Source: Cyprinodon diabolis (lineage: Eukaryota > Chordata > Actinopteri > Cyprinodontiformes > Cyprinodontidae). Taken from it: a stretch of DNA of 64,000 nt. The notes below the pieces were generated by a model, which had not been told where the DNA came from, searched no databases, and saw nothing but the letters and a program-made list of their open reading frames with translations. Each line of letters begins with the position of its first letter. Position 1 is the first letter of the stretch. Of the stretch, positions 11,401-20,400 are shown one piece after another. Made by a program: the position numbers and the translations under genes. The stretch lies in contig CM060066.1 of assembly GCA_030533445.1 (NCBI GenBank), positions 531,749-595,748 of the forward strand, written 5' to 3'.

Positions 11401-11471
11401 TGCTCTGTGCCGTCTTCTGGAACGTTTTTGCCTACAGCCTGTTGGATGTGCGGATCCCGCCGGCGCCGTGA
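2481..11471 (+). CDS. rhbdl3: Rhomboid-like intramembrane serine protease, last four coding exons (5' end outside window)
   Basis: Coding exons read as 2481-2593, 6913-7013, 9203-9263 and 11200-11471 (stop TGA 11469-11471). Each is bounded by AG/GT and the phases join without error, giving the C-terminal 181 residues. The family cleaves substrates inside the membrane. Exon 1 here carries [19 protein letters not shown], with the conserved His and Asn of the second membrane segment. The next carries the catalytic-serine motif [18 protein letters not shown] (GxSG). The last carries the catalytic-histidine helix [15 protein letters not shown] and ends [11 protein letters not shown]. The closest family member I recognise is RHBDL3 (ventrhoid), from [10 protein letters not shown] and the C-terminal tail. 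Both catalytic residues are intact, so the enzyme looks active. The N-terminal EF-hand part and earlier membrane segments must lie left of base 1: I see no exon for them in 1-2480. Introns are 4.3, 2.2 and 1.9 kb and packed with transposons. Confidence 0.93.
3294..3332. repeat. (CA)n microsatellite
   Basis: A dinucleotide CA run, interrupted by one CT, in an rhbdl3 intron. It is likely length-polymorphic. Confidence 0.9.
3801..4486. repeat. 20-bp tandem satellite, 34 units plus a partial
   Basis: The unit is TTAGAACTCTGAGATTAAAG. From 3801 to 4480 every unit is exactly 20 bases with no indel. Apart from the first two units (TCC in place of TTA at the start), the only variation is C or T in GAA(C/T)TCT. 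The T form occurs in 12 of 34 units and creates an EcoRI site. The left flank (3720-3800) holds looser ancestors of the unit (for example TTCTCAGATTTTGACTTTAA). Similar 'AGTCAGAATTCTGAGATTAA' text occurs near 32030-32165, so the array probably grew from a dispersed element. It lies in an rhbdl3 intron. Confidence 0.97.
4822..4872. repeat. Short tandem repeat of GCTAGCTGTTA type
   Basis: About 50 bases of alternating AGCTGCTAGCTGTT units, self-complementary because of the AGCT and GCTAGC cores. A small simple repeat. Confidence 0.8.
4955..5072 (-). mobile_element. L2-like LINE 3' UTR fragment, inverted
   Basis: Reverse complement of the LINE 3' end, with a deletion that joins the terminal GTTTATTTATA directly to the CCAGCTGATTGCATCGAC part. 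It faces the direct copy that starts immediately after it. The two share a perfect inverted repeat of about 85 bases (4988-5072 against 5480-5564). Confidence 0.75.
5073..5685 (+). mobile_element. L2-like LINE 3' UTR, 5' truncated copy
   Basis: About 610 bases matching, in reverse, the copy at 53.7-54.5 kb, and in part the LINE at 33.7-34.1 kb. It includes GTGGAGCTGGTTGACAGTTG and CAGCAGATGGCCGCTCACAC, and ends GGAGCTATAGAAATAAACTG followed by AATTGAATTG. The open stretches within it are not genes: the same text recurs as untranslated LINE sequence. Compared with the 33.7-kb copy it keeps about 280 internal bases that the other has lost. Confidence 0.85.
5801..5955 (+). mobile_element. tRNA-derived SINE (family A), copy 2
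   Basis: Begins GGGGTGGCCTAGTGGTTAG (box A-like), with box B-like CAGTTCAATCCC, then GTCCCTGAGCAAGACC and CTCCCCGGGCGCCGC. It has a deletion near the 3' end relative to the copy at 59.6 kb. Confidence 0.75.
7797..8370 (-). mobile_element. LINE 3' end inserted in the Penelope-like element
   Basis: Starts with a (TTGA)n tail at 7797-7824, followed by TCTCACAGTGGAG and the reverse complement of 1310-1550. The rest of the match (ATATTTATATAGATGGATAT-like text) resumes at about 8290-8365, after the SINE. The two parts therefore are one insertion split by a later one. Confidence 0.7.
7972..8292 (+). mobile_element. tRNA-derived SINE (family B), nested
   Basis: Has a box A-like GGCGACAGTGGGGTTGG, box B-like GGTTCAAGCCCC, the core GTCCTTGGGCAAGACCCTTC, and a tail AAAGCGCTTTGG with GCGCTATATAAGTACAGG. 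This is a common fish SINE layout with an L2-type 3' tail. It splits the LINE tail around it, so it is the youngest of three nested insertions. Confidence 0.75.
9480..9690 (+). pseudogene. LINE reverse-transcriptase fragment
   Basis: With frameshifts, the + strand reads [20 protein letters not shown] and then [17 protein letters not shown]. This is the GVPQGSVLGP and YADD region of an L2/Rex-like reverse transcriptase. Only about 70 codons survive. It lies in the last rhbdl3 intron. Confidence 0.65.
9759..9981 (+). other. Unassigned open stretch
   Basis: One frame stays open for about 74 codons with no ATG ([20 protein letters not shown] at its start, ending SRITSVCIE then a stop). I do not recognise it. 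It is in the last rhbdl3 intron, next to LINE debris, so a transposon origin is the simplest guess. Confidence 0.2.
10286..11090. mobile_element. Foldback DNA element with about 200-bp inverted arms
   Basis: The left arm, from 10288 (TGAAGGTTATTTTGTTTC) to about 10492, is the near-exact reverse complement of about 10890-11088 (GAAACAAAATAGCCTTCA). A TA dinucleotide flanks both ends (10286-10287 and 11089-11090), as for Tc1/mariner-type target duplications. The centre (10493-10890) has no coding capacity. It ends 110 bases before the last rhbdl3 exon. Confidence 0.85.
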
Positions 11472-11967
11472 GCTGTGGTTAAGATGGCCGCCGGCTGGAT
11501 GGTTCACCTAACAATTCGCTTTCTGAGCCTCATCTGTTGGTGTGAGACATCCCACAGCCTGCTACCAGTTCCACTAATGCTAGCCTTAGCATTCAAGCTG
11601 CACTCCACCTGCTCCTGGTCTGTCTGCTGGCTGTTTCTGGGACTCTGGATGATGCAACATCAGCAAAGAAGAAGCCGCTGATTTATACAACAGCATTGCT
11701 TTACCTCTGCTGCCTATAACTCCTCAATCCAAAGGTGCCTTCTCATGAAGACATCACCTGCTGAAAGTCTCTCTGCACATCTGGCCTCCTAGTCGGACTG
11801 CCGACAGCAGCAGCTTCACTGTCATCCTGTTTTTGGATCATTTATCAAAATTCTTTTAAATGCAAAAAATGGTTTAATCTTTGGATAAACCTTCAGTGGA
11901 AACAGATACTAATAACACAAGTCAGTCACCTTCAAACGTTACTGTTCAGCATTACCTTCAGAATCCA

Positions 11968-11973
11968 AATAAA
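11968..11973 (+). terminator. rhbdl3: Candidate rhbdl3 poly(A) signal
   Basis: AATAAA about 500 bases after the rhbdl3 stop codon, the first canonical hexamer downstream. Another AATAAA at 12068 lies inside the adjoining MITE, so alternative 3' ends are possible. Confidence 0.5.
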
Positions 11974-11990
11974 GGCATAAAGGAATCATT

Positions 11991-12457
11991 TTAAAGGAAA
12001 AATCAGCTCATATTTAGAGTTAAAACTTGTGAGGGTTCTTTAAATCTGAAATGATTCCATCCTGTTCAATAAATGATCAGTGTTTTTAATTCAGAGTCAT
12101 TTTCATGTGAATGTGCTTTACTGGAGGCATCCATGTTTGTCAAAGAACACTACTGCCACCTACTGGTTAGTGACATTGTCACGGTGCGGTATCGGCTGTT
12201 GATCAAGTCCCAGTGCTGTATCTGGTGTTTGTCACAACGCGCTATTATCCAAGTCATCTTGAAAACATTCTTCTTCCAAATGTTGGCTACATATTACGGG
12301 TTTTTTCTCTGGCCAGAAGTTCGATGGCAAATCCGCGAATATTGTTATTTTTATTCTTTTCTGATTAACGCTAAATTCATGAAATCACTTCGAACGTATT
12401 AGTTTCAGGTACAAATAATCATCAGTTGATTATTCCTTGCTGACCGGACTTTTCCCA
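11991..12457 (+). mobile_element. MITE family B, deletion copy
   Basis: From about 12025 to 12340 it is nearly identical to 51190-51480, for example ACTACTGCCACCTACTGGTT and ATCGGCTGTTGATCAAGTCC. It starts TTAAAGGAAAAATC and ends TGACCGGACTTTTCCC, matching the ends of the longer copy at 51151-51972, but lacks about 350 internal bases. It lies just after the rhbdl3 poly(A) signal. Confidence 0.8.
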
Positions 12458-15400
12458 GATATTTGAAAATATCATGTCTGCATTTTTCAGCCGGCTGCAG
12501 ATTTTTAGATTGATTTTTTTTTCTCTGTTTTCTAAAACCATCCCTCCATTTATTGGATAATGATTCTAAAAGCTCCAATAGTGCCGCCAGCAGGTGGTGA
12601 CAATGTTCAACTAACTATTATATAATGCAAAAAGAAGAAAATCCTGAACCTGATAAAAAAGAAATCATAATAATCACCTTGGAAGAAAAAAAGCTTTAAA
12701 AAAACAGACGCCAAAAGTGTTTTTATCTGCTTTTCCATGTATATGAATATAATAAACGTCTAATTTTTAATCTGGACCTCTGTTCCCACAGGGAATTATC
12801 TTCAGCTGTCCTGTTAGCATCGAAATTAGATCAGAAAACCAGATTTGCAGCCTTAAATCATCCCCTAGTTTCTCTACCAGGTCGCTGAAATTTCTCCACA
12901 TCCTTAAACTCATGAAACCCTGAAAAGGCAGAACTCTGGATCCAAATCAGAGAAAATTCCAATTCTATGAAGAAATCAGAGTTTTAATGTTAAAATCTGA
13001 ATTTTCAGATTTAAAAGAGAAGTCGGCATCTGGTTAAAGTCAGTGCTGAGAAAAAAACAACAACTGAGATTAAAACCAGAATCATGAAAAGAGAAAAACT
13101 TTCTTCAGACTGAATTCAGAGAAGAAGAAAACTCGTCTGACCTCCTTCCTTGATCCGAGCCGTCGGTAAACATGACATCCAGACCAAGAAACTCAACTGA
13201 TGCGCGATTTTCAAAAAACGTCTCCATCTGCTTCCAAACCGACTCTGGAGCCGATCTCATCTGAACCGTCCTCCATTTGACAAAACAACTAAACCTTTTA
13301 ACCTTAAACAGTTGATTGATTGATTAATTAATTAATTGATTGACTTGATTGATCTCACAGTGGAGACAGGGGCGCCTTTAGGAAATGTGGGGCCCTAGGC
13401 AAAGACAGGCAGGGGGCCCCTCTGAATGGAGAAGACATAGAACAGCCCCATTCTCCAGATAGAGAAATGTTAATAGAATAGACATCCATTATCTGTTCTA
13501 GGTTGTGTCCCTCTCTTCTTGTCCCTTTTCTTCTTGTTTTCCTCTCTATGTTTTGTACTCAGCTGACTTTTCATGCTGTCTCTAAAGGAATGAAAGATTT
13601 TTTCCAAGCACTAAGCTCACTTAGCTGATTGCTCCTTCCTGTGTTTCCAAAAAGGCCAAAGGATCTTTATTAAAAACATAATTAATGTGCAGAAATAAGC
13701 AATAGTTGTATTAACCATACATGGAAACAGAGTTTTATGTGGAAAATTGAACTTGTTAGTAAATTTTGCAGTAGAATCCTGATTTTCCAAGTCATGCTGG
13801 TTCCTGATCTTCTTTGTTTTTTTGTTTGAAGCACTCGGCAGTCTGCGCTTCATTCCTCTCTCACCATTATGGTTCACTTCCAAAAAATAAAATGTGCAGT
13901 TGCCCAAATACTTTCTGTACCAAATAAATAAAATAAACCAAGTATTTTGAATAATAAACTTTATGATACGTTGGAACATTTTAGCTCTAGATGAACTGAA
14001 AATGGTTTAGATTGGATTTAATTTAAAGAAAAATTGTCATAAATGAATTTCGTTTTAACCACTCCACCTGTAATGTCCCCAACCTGTTCAAGGAGAAATA
14101 ACGTTTTAGATAAAAGCTAAGATTGAAACTCATCCCAAAACTAACCGTCCTCCAGGGATGAAAATAAACTATTTCAAATTGCATCTCTCTGTGTTCGGTG
14201 CAGTTGATCTGATAAAGCGTCACACATTTTGATGAATTTAAATAAAGCTTTAGTTTGTTTTCCCTCAGGAGAATCTGGCTGTGCAGTTTAGGGTCCTTAA
14301 TGTCTCATTTGTGAAAAAGTTTTCCTACGTTGTTTTATTACAGTAAATACTAACTAACCTGTCAGAATGTTAGTCTGGTCAGGTTGTGAAAATGAAGGAA
14401 TGCTGCTGATGACGCTCAGCTAGCTGAGAGTTGGTTGGTTATATTTTGGCAGCAGTAGAAATAAAAGGTTGATTTTCTGCTTCAGTAAACTAATGTGATA
14501 TGAAGGCATTGGTGCTGCGGATTATCATACTGTCATATCTCATGCATCTCCATAACATTTCTGCCTCTTTTACATTAAAAAAATCATCAGTTTTTTTATA
14601 TTATTTGTGTGCAAAGAGCGTTGGAGGAAAAAAAAAAAAAAGAAACAGAAGTGTTGAAACATTGCTGCAAGCACTGGAAAGAGGCGCGCCCTCCAAGACT
14701 ATTATTATATTATTATTATAGTTTATCTGTCAAATGTTACAGAAAACTTGAATTATTTCCCTCTGAAACAAATAAAAGCAGTAAATGTTCAGTCCTCAGT
14801 CTAAAAAACTTATAAAGAATGAATATTTCTGTCATTTTCCTGTTATGAACTGGGATGAACTGGTTTTGTTTGTTTTTTTCACTTAAAAATCAAACTATTA
14901 GTTTTTGTCTAAACTTAATCTGCCCTGTCCAAAGCTTGAGGTCTAACTGTATTTTAAGGCTTTACTATTAATCTAAAGAAGTTTGGATGAATGTTTTTTT
15001 GTGCCGATACTGGATCGCTGCGTCATTGTTCGGACATGTTCGATATATTCTGTCTGTTTCCTATTTAAATAAAGATTAAAGATGGCCTGCGATTGTACAT
15101 AATAAGGGCTAATACACCAAACTGAGTGAAGATAGTTTTTTAATGTTGTGCATATTTTGTAGATTTGATATGTGCGTAATAATAAACGGATCCAATAAAG
15201 AAGTTTTCTACCAATAATGATGCAATGTTGGAGTTTTTTGTTTGAACTCAGAAATGGACGGAGGAGGAAACTTCAGCTGTGCAGGAAAGCGGTTTTAAAG
15301 AAGTGAACATAAACCAGCGCAGATGCAGTCAGGTTGTTTTTCACACGTTGAACAATGGATGTTAGCAAAGTTCATTTGCATAAAAAATGTCCTGACTTCA

Positions 15401-17270
15401 AATCCCAAACCACTGATGACATCAGCATCTTTTCCTTATAGGGTCCTCTTGTCTGATAACGGCTATAGAAAGGCACCCTGCTGGGATAACTGGATATAAT
15501 ACGTTTCAAACATTTGATTTTGGATCCTGAAGGAAGTAGAGAAAATTTGATCTGCTAATAGTTTTAGCAAATTCTGTTTATTTTCCAAAGTCCAAGCAAC
15601 ACAGAAAAGTTTCTTTTCAACATTAGAGGTGGGCAATAACTCAGACCTAAAGGCCGTTAGAGAAACCAAGTCACCAGAAAGTCATGATATTTGAATCGGT
15701 TGGATTAAAGAACTAGAGCCAACAATGGGCTTTGAACCAAGAACTTCAAAGCAAGGCATCGCCAGGGTCACAGAAGTCCAGCAGCTTAAAGCAGGATACA
15801 TCTTCTCATTGGACTCTGAAGGCAGAGAAACCAGAGAGAACTCCAACATGCATGAGGACAAAATAAAACAGAGAAAAACTCAGAACAGGAATTGAATTCA
15901 GGATCTTCTTGCTCCAAAGCAGCAGAGTAAAAAACTACCAGCCTGGTTTCCTGTCTTAGTTACACAGATCTTCAGTGATTAGATTGTTTCACAAGCTTTG
16001 GAACATGACTGCAACATTATTCTGGGATTTATTCTTTGCAAAATTATCAAAAAACTAATCAGAAGTTGTATTTTCTATCCCATAGATGCTTATTTACAGT
16101 TAATAGAAAACATCGACTTTTGTAGAAAACCCTCAAACTTTAAGCAGTAAAATATAGAAAACACAATTGAAATGTTGCCGTTATGATGAAAAATATTTGT
16201 TTCAAAACGTTTTGACAAGACCCGAAAGGAAAACTTCAAAACCTTTAAATTTGGCCGAAACTTTAGACAGTTTGTCAAAAACTGTAGTTATGCTAAATTA
16301 AATTCAAGAAAAACAATTTAAGGATTTGTCGCCATCCAGTGGCTAAAACATAGCATGTCACCCTTTAAAACATCTTTTTAATATTTCCTGTCATGAGTTA
16401 AAAAAAAAAAAAACAGAAAAAAACTTGTATCTTAGAATATTTCTGGATTAAGGTGCTAGGAATGAAACAGATTTTTATTAACGCCAATTCACATCATGTC
16501 ATCTCAGGTCACTTTCCAGTTCACCAGATCATCCAGTCAGATTGATTCAAAGTTTTCTATCTAAGGAAAACCAGCTGATTGCATCGACTCATTGACTCTT
16601 CAGCAATCCCTCACACCCAAACATCTAGAAACAAAGGTGTTGATGGCAGCAGCACAGCTGATATTTCTCTCCATCAACACCTTTGTTTCTAGATGTTGGA
16701 GCCCTGAGGACTTTAATTGAGGAAGCCTGGTCTACATTGTTGTAGTTTTGAACATTTCTTCCCCAATTTAACTTTCTTTAATAATTAATTTCTAATATTC
16801 TTCTGTATTGTGTTTCTGCAGCCCAAAGTCAATCAGCCCATAAACTGCTTGGTATTTACCAACAAGGACTGGACAATCATTTTAGGATTTAACCCTCATC
16901 CATCAACTCAGCTGCTCCACTAAATGTTGCTTCGTTCTTTAACTTTTAAAGGCGAAGCGGTTCTTTCATTGAGAAAAATATACAGTGAGTAGAGAGAAGC
17001 TACAACAAAAAAACAGGAAATATGATATAGAGACATTAAACTTAACAAAACATTAGTTAAACATCAAATAAATAAAGAAGTTTTAAAAATGTTTGAGGGA
17101 AACAGGAATATTTATAAGAATTTAGATGAAAGATTCTCTGGTCCACACTCCAGCACAGCAGATGGCGATAATTCATCTTAGCGTTAGAGGCCGCCCGCCA
17201 GTAAAAAACAGAGAGTAGAAGAAGAAATAGTTGAGTTTTAAAATGAGGGGCGTTTTCCTCGCTGACGCAA
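12458..17270. other. Intergenic stretch, no gene seen
   Basis: Between rhbdl3 and znf207. AT-rich, with several AATAAA hexamers (15070 and 15183 areas) that could serve a long rhbdl3 3' UTR. It also holds a LINE (TTGA)n tail at 13311-13368 that joins a TCTCACAGTGGAGAC sequence, and the L2 pieces at 16.5 kb. No open reading frame here resembles a protein I know. Confidence 0.5.
16481..16705 (-). mobile_element. L2-like LINE 3' UTR fragment ending in a 27-bp-arm hairpin
   Basis: 16481-16615 is the reverse complement of the LINE 3' end (CCAATTCACATCATGTCATC and GCATCGACTCATTGACTCTT). It then jumps to the internal AACATCTAGAAACAAAGG segment of the same element, which is followed by its own reverse complement. 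The arms 16620-16646 and 16671-16697 are perfect, with a 24-base loop. The copy is rearranged. Confidence 0.8.
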
Positions 17271-17400
17271 ACTTTACGTTTGCTTCCTTCGGCGGAGCGC
17301 CATTTTGGTTCCAGTCCCGGGATTACAGCATGCTCTCATCCAGCAGATAATAATCCGAGTTTATTTTCCTCTCAACTGTTTCTCAGCGTTTCACAGAATA
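17270..17400 (+). promoter_or_regulatory. znf207: znf207 core promoter and 5' UTR
   Basis: CpG-bearing stretch directly before the znf207 start. It includes GGAGCGCCATTTTGG, which fits the YY1 site (GCCATnTTG) often found at vertebrate housekeeping transcription starts. No TATA box is seen. A six-codon upstream reading frame (ATG 17330, stop TAA 17348-17350) lies in the probable 5' UTR. Confidence 0.5.
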
Positions 17401-20400
17401 ATGGGCCGAAAGAAGAAGAAGCAGATGAAGCCGTGGTGCTGGTATCCTTCCCCGCGCGGCGGCTAAACGCCGCTAGCTACATGTTAGCATGACAAAGGGA
17501 GGCCTGCGGGAGCTAATGCTAGCTAGGGTTAGCTTCTGTTAGCTACTTTAGCTTCTGTTAAATTCTGTTAGCTAAAGAAGCGGTCTGAATCAGACAAAAG
17601 GTTTTAGTTTAGTGTTTTAACATGTTTGATCAGAACGTCATAATTTAAGTCTTATTTCTTACTGATAATAATGTTTCATACAATATGAACGGAGCTAACA
17701 TGTTAGCCATGGATTAGCATACCGTTTTGAAGAATATTTATGTAATGTGTTTTATCGGAGTGTGACGTCATGTTGCTGGTTGACTGTGTGAAAGCAGGAA
17801 ACTTCCTGAACTCTAACCTGAAGGTATTGCAATCGAGACTTTGACGATGAGAAAATCCTCATTCAGCATCAGAAAGCAAAACATTTCAAATGCCACATCT
17901 GCCACAAGAAGCTGTACACTGGCCCCGGCCTGGCCATCCACTGCATGCAGGTCTGCGCTTCTGAAACATTACCGTAATACATGAAATATTAGGACTTTGT
18001 CTGGGTTAAACAGGCTTTTATTTGTGTTTTGCAGGTACACAAGGAGACGATAGACAGTGTACCGAACGCCATTCCTGGAAGAACAGACATCGAGCTGGAA
18101 ATCTATGGCATGGAGGGAATCCCAGACAAAGACATGCAGGAAAGGAGGCGGACATTAGAGCAGAAATCACAAGGTAACTTCTGGGATTTAACACCACAAC
18201 TCCCAGAGTCCCGATCCTACAGGTCCCAGGATCCCGATCCCAGAACGCCCACTGGCCCTCAGTTGGACGGGGGACATCTTTCCCAATAAAATGCATGAGT
18301 AGTTATGTCATCAACTGAAATGGTCCTAGATATAAACTCATTGTGGATATAAACACCCTAAAACGGGTCTAATATGTATTTTTAAAGCTACAGTGTGTAA
18401 TAATTACAGGGATATACAGTCAGAAATGTAATATATTATACATAACTATGTTATTTATCATCATCTACGAGCTCAGCCTCTTAACCTTAATATTTGCGTT
18501 GCCTTAGAATTGGTTATTTATAATTACATAGGAGCGGGTCTCGCAGCCATGGAGGCAGACATCTTTGCGCTACGGCAGCGCAGAGCCAACAAACTAGCGA
18601 TTGCGAGATCGCCCATTACGCTCGAAAGTAACTACGGCAAGTTGAGAGAGATGAACTGAGACGGTACTGAACAATAGATGGCAGTATTAAAATTATCTAT
18701 GTAAACAAACCTCATCACTTGAGAAGGTAGGTGATGCGGACGTCGTGGAAGACATTTTATCCCGTAATGCTCGCCGTACTGTTGGGGGGGACAAGTGGTG
18801 GGGGGGAGATGTTCATGTTGCTGCGGTCTGCAGTCTGGACGTTAGATGTCGCTAAAAGTTACACACTGTAGCTTTAAGGTCACTGACGCGTCTGCGTTGA
18901 TCATCCTCGCCATCAGAATCTGAGCCTCTTCAAATCACTATCATCAATATTTGGAAGCTTTTCTAAAGCCTGTTTCTCTGTTAGATTTTCTCCTGAAAGA
19001 CATTTTTTCGTAATAGCCGAAGAGTTCTATGTGGAATGATGGTTGCTAGGCAACGTAAGAACATCAATCAACTGCGGGAAAAATTTACAACGCAACTAAT
19101 AGAGCCGTCAGAACGAGGTAAAATCAAACATATTTTTTTTGTTTTTATTTTATTTAAAACAAAAAAACTCAAGAAGCTGAAGGGAAGAGAAACGGGATAA
19201 TTCAGTTAACACGAGCAACAGTCTGATTAATGTAAATAATCTCGGTTTCAGTCGGTCATGAAATTATTTATTAAATGAAGGTCTTAATTGGCATTAAATG
19301 TGATTATTGTTTATAAAAACAATTTTATCAGATATGTGGTGATATGTTTGGACGAAGTGCTTCCGGTTGATCGTAAAGCCATGTTTTCTGAAAAGAAGCT
19401 CGAGGCGGAGAAAAGCTAGAGAATCGGAAAATGGACATTTCAACTAGTGATGCACAGATCCGACATTTTCATCAGAATTGGTGACAATTGACTCGATCTA
19501 GGGGCCGATCTATTCATTCTGACTCTATGCTATGTTCTGCTGTCATGCGGCAGCCCAACAACACAACACTGTCACATTAACTATAACTCCACCAACTTAA
19601 TCAAATGCCTCCACAAGTTTCATAACAAGGAACCTGCTGAGATTATCGGACTCTGCAAACAAAAAGGAAGCGGCTAACTTTGATGGAAGCAAAGGAAACG
19701 GGTGTGTTAAGGGGGGGTGGGGGTCATGGGTACTTGTTGGCATTAAAATAATTTCTATTGACATTAAAAAGCATTATTTTAGAGTTGCTCATTCCTGTAT
19801 AAACCCTGATAAAAGTTCTTTCCCTTTAAAACCTCAGAGTGAATGAAGCAGCTGAAGTTTTCCTAATCCTAATCTGATTAAGGGGAGTTGGGTATAAACT
19901 GGCAGCATTTTCCTCACAGAGTTGCTGATGGTTTTATTCTCTCACTGCTGCTAACGGCACAGCAGCATTCAGGTTTTAGTCATCGCTGTTTTCGTTTTGC
20001 TTTCAGAGAGTCAGAAGAAGAAGTCCAACCAGGATGACTCCGATGACGATGATGATGACGATGAAGCCGGTCCGTCTGTGCAGCAGGTAGCTGCTGTGCA
20101 GCCACAGGCAGGCTATGTGGCGCCCATGACCCAGCCTGGAATCCCTCCTGTGGCCGGAGCGCCGGGAATGCCTCACGCAGGATATCAAGGTGACGCATTC
20201 CCAAAGAGCTGCTTCCTCCGTTAGTCTCTTACTTAATCTGGAGTCCTTTAAGAGGCCAACAGGTTGGAGCTTTTTCATTAGTCTTTATTTTTATTTAGCT
20301 GATTTTTATTATATTTTAGTTTTTTATTTTTTAAGCTAGTTTTGATTGTTTTTATTTCTTTGAAAAAGCTCAAGTTAATCTTTGATGTAATTTGACTTGA

